Shown piece by piece: positions 15,082-24,670 of a stretch of 56,509 nt of DNA. Location: positions 1 through 56,509 of the forward strand of contig CAKUSF010000001.1 of assembly GCA_934678915.1 (NCBI GenBank), in the 5' to 3' direction. The DNA comes from an uncultured Bacteroidales bacterium. Its GTDB lineage: Bacteria > Bacteroidota > Bacteroidia > Bacteroidales > UBA932. The notes beneath the pieces are model-generated. The model did no database searches, was not told the origin of the DNA, and saw only the letters and a program-made list of their open reading frames with translations. Position 1 is the first letter of the stretch. The number at the start of each line of letters is the position of its first letter. A program made the position numbers and the translations under genes.

Positions 15082-17868
15082 ATGACATCACTACTTTCTT
15101 CATTACTTTTAGCATTGACGGTTTTTACCCATCCTTTCGCTCCGTCGGAAGGGCTGGTGAACCGTCTTGAAAAAGAGCACAGACAGGAGATTTGCCTTAA
15201 CGGGCGCTGGCAGTTCCAGGCAATGCCTGTACCTGATGATTGGGAATATGGTAAGGGTAATCCTCCGGAGCTGGCCATGCCGTCACCGGAAGGGTGGGAC
15301 AAGACCTTGATAAGAATCCCTTCCCCTTGGAATGCTAACAGTTTCGCCAAGCACAATCTAGAGGGACCTGACCACAGGGACTTTCCGTCCTACCCTCAGT
15401 CTTGGGACAATGTCCGGATGGCTTGGATGCGAAAGACTGTGACTGTGCCTCAGGACTGGAGCGGACAGAGGCTGATTCTTCATTTTGAGGCGGTTGCTGG
15501 ATTTGCTGAGGTTTATGTGAACGGACACAAGGTAGCTGAAAACTTCGACAATTTCCTACCGTTCGAGGCCGACATCACAGACGAGCTCGTTCCGGGGAAA
15601 GAGTCGGAAATTCTTGTCGGAGTCCGCAGTCTCAGCCTTTTTGATGACAACTCCACGATCGGAAGAAGAGTGATTCCGGCTGGTTCTATGTGGGGTACTC
15701 ACATCAGCGGCATTTGGCAGGATGTCTATCTGATGGCTCTGCCGCAGGTACGTGTGGCGGATGCGTTCGTCAAGCCATTAGTCTCTAAGAATACTCTTGA
15801 AGTTGAGGTGACATTGAGAAACGACTCTCGCAAAGATGTGAAAGTCAGCGTGGGAGGAGATGTGAAGGAGTGGATCAACATGGCGGCCAAAGATGTCATT
15901 GGAGCGCCTGTCCCGGAATGGAAGCTCGGACAGCAGGCGATGACGGTCGCTTCGGTCCAAGTGATGGTCCCTGCCGGAGGAGAGTCTGTCGTGACCCTCT
16001 CGGCTCCTGTAGAGGACGGAACCTTGGACTTCTGGAGCCCGGAGCATCCTTCACTCTACGCCCTTCTTCTGAACGTCAAGTCTGGAAAGAAAGAAATCGA
16101 CCTTAAGTACGAACGTTTCGGTTGGAGAGAATGGACTCTTGCCGGGGACAAGCAATGCCTAAATGGGGAACCGTACCCGCTAAGAGGAGACTCGTGGCAC
16201 TTCATGGGCATCCCTCAGATGACAAGACGTTACGCATGGGCTTGGTACACAGCGATAAAGGACATGAACGCCAACGCTGTGCGTCTCCATGCTCAGGTCT
16301 ATCCGAGGTTTTACATGGACCTTGCGGACGAGATGGGAATATGCGTGCTTGACGAGACCGCGAATTGGGCCAGTGATGGAGGCCCGAAGCTTGATTCGGA
16401 CAAATTCTGGGAGGCTTCCAAGGATCATCTCAGAAGGTTTGTCCTGAGGGACAGGAATCATCCCGGTGTCTTTGGCTGGAGCATCAGCAATGAGAACAAG
16501 CCGGTCATCCTCTATGTTCACAAACGTCCGGATCTGATGCCAGGTCAGGTTCAGGCATGGAAGGACTGGAAAGAGATCGTGATGAAGACGGATCCGACCC
16601 GTCCGTGGATTTCTTCTGACGGAGAGGACGATGGTGAGGGGATCCTGCCGGTCACAGTCGGGCACTATGGCGACGCTTCATCATTGGAACATTGGAAATC
16701 AATCGGAAAACCTTGGGGAATAGGCGAGCATAGCATGGCGTATTACGGAACTCCTAAGGAAGTGTCTAAGTACAACGGATCCAGAGCATTTGAATCTGCC
16801 GAGGGAAGAATGGAGGGGTTGGCTAATGAGTGTTGGCATCTGCTTGCGGACCAGCGTAGGGCAGGGGCTTCATATTCAACGGTTTTCAACATGGTCTGGT
16901 ACGCCTTGAAACCGCTTTCTTTGGGTAAGAAAGACTTGACCACGGTCCCTTCCTTGGAAGAAGACGGAATATTCTTCGGGGAATATGTCGAAGGAGTGCC
17001 GGGTGTTCAGCCTGAGAGACTTGGGCCATATTCCACAACATTTAATCCTGGATATGATCCCGCACTGCCACTGTATGAGCCTTGGCCGCTGTTCGATGCT
17101 ATGAGAGCAGCCAACGCTCCGGACGGACCGTCATGGTCGCCATGGGAGAATGTGCTCAAGACAGAGGGCACGGAGACCTCCCCTGCCGTTGAATATGAAA
17201 GGGTACTCTTCATTGGACGTCCGGACTCTGAACTTAGGAAAACTCTTGATGCTCAAGGCGTAAAATTCTCTGAAAGCTCTGTGAAAAAGACTGCGAAAAA
17301 GCCGGTCCGCACTATCGTGATAGTGGATGCGTCCGAGGCTCAGAACTACACTCCGGAAGCTGGTGCAGATGTGTGGCTGTGTGGTCTGACTCCTGATTTC
17401 GGGCCGTTGGACTGTGTGGAGACGGTGCCGTTTAGACGCTCCTCGTATATTCCTGAAAACAGGTCGTGGACGCGTGGCATGACGGCTAAGGATTTCTATT
17501 TCTGTGAGTCTCAGAACTTTGATGCAAGCATTTGGAGCCTTTCTGGAAAGGCTGTTGATGAAGGTGTGGTTCTGCTCAGGGCTTGCCGCGCTGATTGGCG
17601 CAAATGGAACCGTCGGGCGGAAGACATGAAGACAGCAGCCTTGCTTCGAAGCGAAAGAGAGGCCCCGAAGGCTGATGCAGTCTTTGTCAAGTACGGCAAT
17701 CTGTACATCAGCACGTTGAAAGATTTTACCTCATCGCCTGAAGGATTCGCGGCCTTGTCTCGGATGCTTGACAACGCTGGGATTCCACGTGAAGGAAGCA
17801 CTGTTTCCAAAGAAGGAGGGTTCAATGAGGGAGAATTGCCTGGGCTGCTTACCAAACCAGTGAAATAA
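15082..17868 (+). CDS. GH2 family glycoside hydrolase
   Basis: I start at ATG 15082, where the signal peptide MTSLLSSLLLALTVFTHPF begins; an earlier in-frame ATG at 15043 would overlap the promoter. The 928-residue protein has the GH2 sugar-binding domain (AWMRKTVTVP, EVYVNGHKV), a beta-sandwich, and the TIM barrel with acid/base Glu in SISNENK (about 474) and a likely nucleophile Glu in GIGEHS (about 549). From about residue 710 there is an extra alpha/beta domain (VLFIGRPDSELRKTL, TIVIVDASEAQNY) resembling a glutamine-amidotransferase fold. Specificity (beta-galactosidase, glucuronidase, mannosidase or xylosidase) cannot be read from sequence. It is the first gene of the locus. Confidence 0.85.
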   Translation: MTSLLSSLLLALTVFTHPFAPSEGLVNRLEKEHRQEICLNGRWQFQAMPVPDDWEYGKGNPPELAMPSPEGWDKTLIRIPSPWNANSFAKHNLEGPDHRDFPSYPQSWDNVRMAWMRKTVTVPQDWSGQRLILHFEAVAGFAEVYVNGHKVAENFDNFLPFEADITDELVPGKESEILVGVRSLSLFDDNSTIGRRVIPAGSMWGTHISGIWQDVYLMALPQVRVADAFVKPLVSKNTLEVEVTLRNDSRKDVKVSVGGDVKEWINMAAKDVIGAPVPEWKLGQQAMTVASVQVMVPAGGESVVTLSAPVEDGTLDFWSPEHPSLYALLLNVKSGKKEIDLKYERFGWREWTLAGDKQCLNGEPYPLRGDSWHFMGIPQMTRRYAWAWYTAIKDMNANAVRLHAQVYPRFYMDLADEMGICVLDETANWASDGGPKLDSDKFWEASKDHLRRFVLRDRNHPGVFGWSISNENKPVILYVHKRPDLMPGQVQAWKDWKEIVMKTDPTRPWISSDGEDDGEGILPVTVGHYGDASSLEHWKSIGKPWGIGEHSMAYYGTPKEVSKYNGSRAFESAEGRMEGLANECWHLLADQRRAGASYSTVFNMVWYALKPLSLGKKDLTTVPSLEEDGIFFGEYVEGVPGVQPERLGPYSTTFNPGYDPALPLYEPWPLFDAMRAANAPDGPSWSPWENVLKTEGTETSPAVEYERVLFIGRPDSELRKTLDAQGVKFSESSVKKTAKKPVRTIVIVDASEAQNYTPEAGADVWLCGLTPDFGPLDCVETVPFRRSSYIPENRSWTRGMTAKDFYFCESQNFDASIWSLSGKAVDEGVVLLRACRADWRKWNRRAEDMKTAALLRSEREAPKADAVFVKYGNLYISTLKDFTSSPEGFAALSRMLDNAGIPREGSTVSKEGGFNEGELPGLLTKPVK

Positions 17869-17884
17869 TTAATAATCAGTCATA

Positions 17885-19156
17885 ATGAAACACAAAAACC
17901 TGATAACAATCGCATTGGCGCTTCTTGCCGCCACAACGCTCTGTGCGCAGAGCAAACATTTACAGAAATCTGCTTACCCGTCTTACAAGGGACTTGTGAT
18001 GGCCGGCTATCAAGGATGGTTCCACAATCCTGAGAAAAAGATGATGTTCTCGGACACGACATGGACTTACATTGATGCGTGGCCGGATGTCAGCGAGTAC
18101 AGTGAGACCTATCCTACGGCTTTCAAACATGCTTGCGGAGCCCCAGCGAAATTCTTCAGCTCCGATGACGAAAGCACAGTTGACACCCATTTCAGATGGA
18201 TGAAGGAATATGGTCTGGACGGTGTGTTCATGCAGAGATTCTTCGGCAGTGTCAAGGCTACAGACAAGGGCAAGGATCTTTCGGTGACGGTGCTGAGGCA
18301 CGCCATGAAGGCTTCGAAAAAATATTCAAGAGCCATTGCAGTCATGTACGACCTTTCCGGTCTTGATCCGGGAAAGGATGACTGCACAGCCATCATCAAA
18401 GATTGGAAGTATCTGGTGGATTCGGTAAAGGTGACAAGCTGGTCTAAGGACAATATGTACCTTCAGCACAATGGCAAGCCGCTTGTCGTGATCTGGGGTG
18501 TCGGATTCCCTGACCGCCCTTATGACATCAGGAACATCGCTCTTGAGAAGCTGATTGACTTCTTGAAGAACGACCCTGTTTACGGAGGATGCAGTGTGAT
18601 GCTCGGAGTTCCGACGTTCTGGAGAGATCTTAACGCTGACTGCATTCACGATCCTTATCTTCACGAACTTATCCGCAAGGTGGACATCGTGCTCCCTTGG
18701 ATGGTGCAGAGGTTCACACCTCTCCTGCACTTTGACATGGACAGGTACCGTGACGTGATTCTAGGTGACATGAAATGGTGTCAGGAGAACAATGTGGACT
18801 ACGTTCCGCTTGTCTATCCGGGATTCAGCTGGTACAACCTGAGCCGAGGTGCAAAAGGAATAGGAGGACAGAAACCGCTCGCGTCTATCCCTCGCCTTGG
18901 AGGGACTTTCTACTGGTCTCAGATCTACACGGCCATCCGTAGCGGAGCTCAGATGCTCTATGTGGCCATGTTCGATGAGGTCAACGAGGGAACCGCCATT
19001 TTCAAGTGCACCGACAATCCTCCGGTGAACGGAACAGTGAAGTTCATCGACATGGACGGAAAGCCGTCAGACCACTACCTTTGGCTTACCGGCCAAGGTG
19101 CGAGAATGCTCCGCAACGAAATTCCTCTGTCAAGTGAAATGCCTGAAAGAAAATAA
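17885..19156 (+). CDS. GH71/99-like secreted hydrolase, paralog 1
   Basis: A 423-residue protein with signal peptide MKHKNLITIALALLAATTLC-AQ. It has the hallmark MAGYQGWF, WPDVSEY, FSSDDESTVDTHFRWMKEYG and DGVFMQRF segments, and near residues 365-368 MFDEVNEGTAI. In GH99 endo-alpha-mannosidases the catalytic Glu pair lies in NEWHEGTQIEP with the same Glu-x-x-Glu-Gly-Thr spacing, so these are the likely catalytic residues. It probably cleaves an alpha-linked backbone or branch in the periplasm. Two paralogs lie in the same locus (41966 and 46783). It lies 16 bases after GH2. Confidence 0.75.
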   Translation: MKHKNLITIALALLAATTLCAQSKHLQKSAYPSYKGLVMAGYQGWFHNPEKKMMFSDTTWTYIDAWPDVSEYSETYPTAFKHACGAPAKFFSSDDESTVDTHFRWMKEYGLDGVFMQRFFGSVKATDKGKDLSVTVLRHAMKASKKYSRAIAVMYDLSGLDPGKDDCTAIIKDWKYLVDSVKVTSWSKDNMYLQHNGKPLVVIWGVGFPDRPYDIRNIALEKLIDFLKNDPVYGGCSVMLGVPTFWRDLNADCIHDPYLHELIRKVDIVLPWMVQRFTPLLHFDMDRYRDVILGDMKWCQENNVDYVPLVYPGFSWYNLSRGAKGIGGQKPLASIPRLGGTFYWSQIYTAIRSGAQMLYVAMFDEVNEGTAIFKCTDNPPVNGTVKFIDMDGKPSDHYLWLTGQGARMLRNEIPLSSEMPERK

Positions 19157-19159
19157 TTT

Positions 19160-21367
19160 ATGAATATCCGAAATGTACTCATCGCGCTAGCGGCACTAGC
19201 ATGCGCCCCCACCTTTTCCTTCGCCAAGGAAAAGGTTAAGGAACCGGTGGATTATGTCAATCCTTACATCGGTAACATCAGCCATCTTCTGGTTCCGACA
19301 TTCCCTACGATTCAGCTTCCGAACTCAATGCTGAGGGTTTATCCTGTAAGAGCCGATTACACATCGGAACTGCTTGAAGGACTTCCGGTTTTAGTTACAA
19401 ATCACCGTGAGCGTTCTGCATTCAGGCTTTCTGTCACGCAAGGCGATGAACTCAAGCCTGTGATTCCGATGACTTATGACAATGAACACCTGACACCATA
19501 TTCATTCGATGTGGATGTTGCTGACGGAGCCGCTGGAGTTCGTTTTGCTTTGGCCGAGCATTCGGCTGCCTACCGGGTTCGTTTCAATCAGGCAGGTCCT
19601 GTCACGGTGCTGCTGACTTCGATGAATGGCAGTGTGAAAATTGATGGCAGCACTGTGTCCGCTAGCCAGAAACTTGACGAGAGGACAACGGTTTATGTCT
19701 ATATGATGTTTGACCGGACTCCTCAATCCGAGGGCATTTTGGCCGATGGCAAGATTGGCGGACAGGATTCAGCAGAAGGACGCATGGTCTGTGGGGCGTT
19801 GAAATTTGCGTCGGAGACGGTCAGCATACGCTATGGAGTTTCGTTCATCAGTGTTGAGCAGGCCAAGGCCAATCTTGAAGGAGAAATAAAGGATTTCAAT
19901 GTCGATGCAGTGGCCTCAAAGGGGCGCAAGATCTGGAACGAAGCTCTGTCCAAGATAACGATTAAAGGTGGCAGTGAGGATGACAAGACTGTCTTCTACA
20001 CCTCCTACTACAGAACTTTCGAACGCCCAATCTGCATGAGTGAGGGTGGACGCTACTGGAGCGCTTTTGATGGTAAAGTCCATGATGACAACGGAACACC
20101 CTTCTACACAGATGACTGGATTTGGGACACTTATCGTGCGGCACATCCGTTGAGGACTCTTGTGGACGTGTCTAAAGAGGAGGACATTCTGGCATCTTAT
20201 CTCAGAATGGCAGAACAGATGGGCAACATGTGGATGCCGACTTTCCCTGAGGTCAACGGGGATTCAAGGCGCATGAACAGCAACCATGCCATCCCGACCT
20301 TTGCTGACGCAATCGCGAAGGGATTGAAAGTGAACAAAGAGAAAGCCTTCGAGGCTAGCTATAAGGGCCTTAAGGAGAAGACTTTGGCTCCGTGGTGCGG
20401 TAACGCTGCCGGATGGATTGATGAGTTCTACTGGAAAAACGGCTACATCCCGGCCTTGAAAGAAGGTGAGAGGGAGACCGATCCTAATGTGCACCGTTTC
20501 GAGAAAAGACAACCGGTGGCTGTCTCCCTTGGAACCGCCTACGACTGTTGGTGCATCAGCAAAATTGCGGAGTCGATTGGTCGGAAAGAGGACGCTGAAT
20601 ATTTCCTTGAGCAGTCTCTTAACTACCGTAAACTGTTCAATGACAAGACATCATTCTTCCATCCTAAGGACAAGGACGGGAATTGGATCGAGCCATTGGA
20701 CTATGATTTCCCAGGCGGAATGGGGGCGAGGGAGTATTACGATGAGAACAATGCCTGGGTTTATCGCTGGGATGTTCAGCATAATATTCCAGACCTCATC
20801 GCTCTGATGGGCGGTCCTGAGAAATTCATCGCCAATTTGGATTACACCTTCACAAAACCTCTCGGAAGATCCAAATTCGAGTTTTTCGCCAAGTTGCCAG
20901 ACCATACCGGCAATGTCGGACAGTTCTCCATGGCAAACGAGCCGTCCTTGCATATTCCTTACCTTTACAACTATGCAGGTGCGCCATGGAAGACCCAGAA
21001 GAGGATCCGTCAGATGCTTCGGACATGGTTCCGCAACGATCTGATGGGCATCCCAGGAGACGAGGACGGTGGTGGCCTGACATCATTCGTGGTGTTCTCT
21101 TCCATAGGCCTTTATCCGGTGACTCCGGGCGATCCAGTCTATACAATCGGTAGCCCTTTGTTTGAAGAGTCAGAGTTGAAGCTTTCCAACGGAAAGACAT
21201 TCAAGGTGATAGCGCATAATGTCTCGGATGACAACAAATATATTCAGAGTGCCACTCTGAACGGCAAACCATTGAACGAGCCTTGGCTTTCTCATGAGAC
21301 CGTGATGAATGGCGGTACCCTTGTCTTGGAAATGAATAACTTACCTAATAAAGAATGGGGAAAGTAG
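19160..21367 (+). CDS. Divergent GH92 alpha-mannosidase-like protein
   Basis: A 735-residue secreted protein (signal MNIRNVLIALAALACAPTFSF) with the two-domain GH92 layout: an N-terminal beta-sandwich opening VDYVNPYIG, then the (alpha/alpha)6 barrel with DDWIWDTYRAAHPL, NNAWVYRWDVQHN, MANEPSLHIPYLYNYAGAPW and GDEDGGG. Family members use calcium to remove exo-alpha-mannose. Several near-invariant positions are changed: GNDDCGQMSAW becomes GDEDGGGLTSF, and GNHADPV becomes SNHAIPT. The catalytic Glu of NEP and the acidic residues are kept. It may act on another sugar or linkage. The start is three bases after the previous stop. Confidence 0.82.
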   Translation: MNIRNVLIALAALACAPTFSFAKEKVKEPVDYVNPYIGNISHLLVPTFPTIQLPNSMLRVYPVRADYTSELLEGLPVLVTNHRERSAFRLSVTQGDELKPVIPMTYDNEHLTPYSFDVDVADGAAGVRFALAEHSAAYRVRFNQAGPVTVLLTSMNGSVKIDGSTVSASQKLDERTTVYVYMMFDRTPQSEGILADGKIGGQDSAEGRMVCGALKFASETVSIRYGVSFISVEQAKANLEGEIKDFNVDAVASKGRKIWNEALSKITIKGGSEDDKTVFYTSYYRTFERPICMSEGGRYWSAFDGKVHDDNGTPFYTDDWIWDTYRAAHPLRTLVDVSKEEDILASYLRMAEQMGNMWMPTFPEVNGDSRRMNSNHAIPTFADAIAKGLKVNKEKAFEASYKGLKEKTLAPWCGNAAGWIDEFYWKNGYIPALKEGERETDPNVHRFEKRQPVAVSLGTAYDCWCISKIAESIGRKEDAEYFLEQSLNYRKLFNDKTSFFHPKDKDGNWIEPLDYDFPGGMGAREYYDENNAWVYRWDVQHNIPDLIALMGGPEKFIANLDYTFTKPLGRSKFEFFAKLPDHTGNVGQFSMANEPSLHIPYLYNYAGAPWKTQKRIRQMLRTWFRNDLMGIPGDEDGGGLTSFVVFSSIGLYPVTPGDPVYTIGSPLFEESELKLSNGKTFKVIAHNVSDDNKYIQSATLNGKPLNEPWLSHETVMNGGTLVLEMNNLPNKEWGK

Positions 21368-21368
21368 T

Positions 21369-24300
21369 ATGAAACGAATTTACATGACGTTGGCCGCGTT
21401 TGCACTGGCATTGTCGCTTTCAGCGCAAGAAAAGCCTTACAAAGTTTATCTTGTGAGCACGGCTCACTTTGACAACCAGTGGAATTGGGATGTCAGGGAA
21501 TCAATCGATGATTATCTTCATCGCACGATGGTCCAGAACTTCTATCTTTTCGAGAAGTTCCCAGACTATGTGTTCAACTTCGAGAGCGCTCAGAAATATT
21601 CATGGATGAAGGAATATTATCCAAAGGAGTTCGAGAAGGTCCGTGAATATGTCAAAGCGGGCCGTTGGAACGTCTGCGGGAGCACCTGGGAGGCGAATGA
21701 TCCGAATATTCCTTCATCAGAGTCTTTCTTCCGCAACATCCTTCTAGGTCAGGAGTTCTACAAGAGGGAGTTCGGGGTGAAGTCCAACGACATCTACCTT
21801 CCGGACTGTTTCGGTTTCGGCTACACTCTTCCGACAATCGCTGCTCACAGTGGCCTGAAAGGCTTCTCAACCCAGAAGCTGCAATGGCGCAAGGCTGCTT
21901 TTTACGGGGAGCCTCCAAAGGAAGGAAATGATGGACCGTTCCGTCGAACCCAGTACATCGACAACAAGTACAAGATTCCGTTCCCTATAGGAATATGGCA
22001 GGGTATAGATGGCTCAAGAATATTAGGTGCTTTGGACACAGGCGGTTACGGAACGTCATATTACTATGATGACATAACTGTGAACCAGAGGATTATAGAC
22101 AGGGCAAAGATAAACCCGGATGGAGTAGCCTACAGCTATTATGGCGTAGGTGACAGGGGCGGCTCACCGACTCTTCCTTCCGTCTGGTCAATGGAACAGG
22201 CTCTTAATGGTAACGGACCTTTGAAGGTCATCAGTGCCCGTGCCGGTCAGATTTATGAGGATTATTTCCCGCTTGAGAACCATCCGAACCTTCCTGTCTT
22301 TGACGGTGAGCTGACTATGGATGTTCACGGAGTAGGCTGCTATTCATCTCAGGCTATGCTGAAAGCGTTCAACCGTCGCAACGAACATCTTGCGGATGCA
22401 GCGGAAAGAGCTTCAGTGGTCGCTGAACTTCTTGGTGGTCTTGAATATCCAGCAGACGAGTTGCGTGAGAACTGGCAGAGGTTCCTCTGGCATCAGTTCC
22501 ACGATGACATCACCGGAACTAGCATCCCTCAGGCTTACACATTCTCCTGGAATGATCATCTGATTGCTCAGAACAGGTTCTCTGATGCCATCACGACTGC
22601 TGTAGGCTCAGTCGCTAGAGCCCTTGACACTAGGGTTGACGGGGCGGCTCTCGTTGTCTATAACCCAGTTGCGGCCAGCCGCAGAGACCTTGTCAGGGCA
22701 AGCGTTCCGATGGCTTCCAAGCCTTCCGGAGTTGTTGTGATGTCCTCGAAAGGTAAGGTTCCGGCTCAGCTTTTAGGTTGGAAAGACGGCAAGGCAGACA
22801 TTATCTTCTCCGCTCAAGTGGATCCGGTAAGCTTCTCCGTGTTCAGCGTTAAGGCCGCTGGCAAGGCTGCCTCAGGCAATCTTAAGGTCGGAGAGAACTC
22901 AATTGAGAACAGAATCTACAAGGTAGTCCTCAATGAAAACGGAGACATCGCTTCCATCATTGACAAACGTTACGGCAAGCAGATGGTCGATCCTGAGCGC
23001 CCATACCGTCTTATGGTCCTGACTGACCACACCTCAAACGACTATCCTGCCTGGGAGATTTACAAGACTACTGTTGATGGGCCAAGCTCACCTGTTGACG
23101 GAAATGTGAGGATCTCCGTGGCTGAAATCGGACCTCTTCGCGCTTCTCTTAAGGTTGAGAGAGATTTTGAAGGCTCTCATTTCGTGCAGTACATCAGTCT
23201 GACTGATGGCGCGGCTGACGACAGGATTGAGATTGCCAATGAGGTAGATTGGGTTGGGAAGAACGCTCTCTTGAAGGCAGAGTTCCCTACGACAGTAAGC
23301 AACGAGTTGACATCCTATGATTTGGGCATTGGCTACATCAAGAGGGGTGTAAACAAGGAAAGTGCATTTGAGGTAATCGGCCACCAATGGGCTGACCTGA
23401 CCGATGAAGATGGGTCCTATGGAGTCTCTATCCTCAATGATTCTAAGTACGGATGGGACAAGCCTGACAAGCAGACAATCCGCCTGACCCTTTTGAACAC
23501 CCCTCATTGCGAACGCGGCTTCATCTATCAGGCGCATCAGGATCATGGGCATCATGAGTTCAAGTATGCTATTGTGGGACATAAGGGCCAGTTCACTGAC
23601 AGTGGAATAGCTGAGAAGGCCGAAGGGTTCAACCAGAATCTTATTGCGTTCTTGACCCCGAAGCACAGCGGTCAGCTTGGCAAGACATATTCATTTGCTC
23701 GCTCTGACAACAGTCAGGTGGCTGTGATGGCGATGAAGAAAGCTGAGGATGGTACCGGCTACATCATCAGAGTCAACGAGATGGATGGAAAGGATTATGA
23801 TAAGGCTTCCATCGTCTTCTCTATGCCTGTTGAAAGTGCAGTCGAGACGAACGGAATCGAGGAACAGGTCGGTCCGGCATCTTTTGAGGGGAATCGTCTC
23901 ACATTCAGCGGGAAGGCCTTTCAGCCGAAAACCTTCAAGGTGGTCTTTAAGGATAAAGGCATTCTGTCAAGGCCTTCGGACATATTCGTGGATCTTGAGT
24001 ACAATGCCGTGGCTTTCACGACTGACGAGTTCAACAGGGCCGGCAATTTTGATCGCAGGGGCAATTCTCTTGCGGCAGAGTTGATGCCGGAAGTGGTGAA
24101 GTCGGACGGAATTTCTTTCAATGTTTGCAACGATCCTACAATCAATGACTTTGTGCGTGCGGATGGGCAAACTGTGACGTTGCCTGAGCATAAGGGATCA
24201 ACCAAACTATTCCTTCTTCTCACCTCGATTGACGGAAACCGCAGAGCTACATTCAAAGTAGATGGGAAAGACTATGATGTCAAGGTTCCGTACTATTCTG

Positions 24301-24638
24301 ATTTCTTTGGCCAGTGGTCCTGGAAGGGAGAAAGCGAGGGCTATCTCAAGGAAGGTTCTTTCGGCTACATCGCCAATCACAAGCATAGCGAGAGGAAGGG
24401 CAACGATTCCTATAATTTTGCTTATCTTTATAAAGTATGTCTTGATATTCCTGAGGACGCACGTACTTTAGAGCTTCCGAAGGACGCTGGAATAGCAGTG
24501 TTCGCGGCCACCTTGGCTGATGACCCTAACCACGACACTGTTGCGGCCAGTCCTATGAGAATTATCCCGGCTCAGACGGTTCCTGTCGAGTACACTACCC
24601 GTCCGGTCCCGTTCTTTAGGGAGAGAAGCCTTTGGTAA
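21369..24638 (+). CDS. GH38 alpha-mannosidase
   Basis: A 1089-residue secreted protein, signal MKRIYMTLAAFALALSLSAQ. The zinc site and nucleophile motifs are present: STAHFDNQWNWD (His and Asp near 31-34), LPDCFGFG (nucleophile Asp near 145) and FHDDITGTSIPQA (zinc His). The middle and C-terminal beta domains follow, with an extra C-terminal part of roughly 250 residues (DIFVDLEYNAVAF, then ELPKDAGIAVF) that resembles a carbohydrate-binding beta-sandwich. It hydrolyses alpha-mannosides with retention. One base separates it from GH92. Confidence 0.9.
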   Translation: MKRIYMTLAAFALALSLSAQEKPYKVYLVSTAHFDNQWNWDVRESIDDYLHRTMVQNFYLFEKFPDYVFNFESAQKYSWMKEYYPKEFEKVREYVKAGRWNVCGSTWEANDPNIPSSESFFRNILLGQEFYKREFGVKSNDIYLPDCFGFGYTLPTIAAHSGLKGFSTQKLQWRKAAFYGEPPKEGNDGPFRRTQYIDNKYKIPFPIGIWQGIDGSRILGALDTGGYGTSYYYDDITVNQRIIDRAKINPDGVAYSYYGVGDRGGSPTLPSVWSMEQALNGNGPLKVISARAGQIYEDYFPLENHPNLPVFDGELTMDVHGVGCYSSQAMLKAFNRRNEHLADAAERASVVAELLGGLEYPADELRENWQRFLWHQFHDDITGTSIPQAYTFSWNDHLIAQNRFSDAITTAVGSVARALDTRVDGAALVVYNPVAASRRDLVRASVPMASKPSGVVVMSSKGKVPAQLLGWKDGKADIIFSAQVDPVSFSVFSVKAAGKAASGNLKVGENSIENRIYKVVLNENGDIASIIDKRYGKQMVDPERPYRLMVLTDHTSNDYPAWEIYKTTVDGPSSPVDGNVRISVAEIGPLRASLKVERDFEGSHFVQYISLTDGAADDRIEIANEVDWVGKNALLKAEFPTTVSNELTSYDLGIGYIKRGVNKESAFEVIGHQWADLTDEDGSYGVSILNDSKYGWDKPDKQTIRLTLLNTPHCERGFIYQAHQDHGHHEFKYAIVGHKGQFTDSGIAEKAEGFNQNLIAFLTPKHSGQLGKTYSFARSDNSQVAVMAMKKAEDGTGYIIRVNEMDGKDYDKASIVFSMPVESAVETNGIEEQVGPASFEGNRLTFSGKAFQPKTFKVVFKDKGILSRPSDIFVDLEYNAVAFTTDEFNRAGNFDRRGNSLAAELMPEVVKSDGISFNVCNDPTINDFVRADGQTVTLPEHKGSTKLFLLLTSIDGNRRATFKVDGKDYDVKVPYYSDFFGQWSWKGESEGYLKEGSFGYIANHKHSERKGNDSYNFAYLYKVCLDIPEDARTLELPKDAGIAVFAATLADDPNHDTVAASPMRIIPAQTVPVEYTTRPVPFFRERSLW

Positions 24639-24670
24639 CAGCTTAATGTATAATTGATAACACTAACGAA

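Noticed and set aside
21652-21918. Antisense frame inside GH38
   Set aside because: It is opposite the most conserved part of GH38, with no start context and an Arg/Ser/Pro-rich composition typical of shadow frames.
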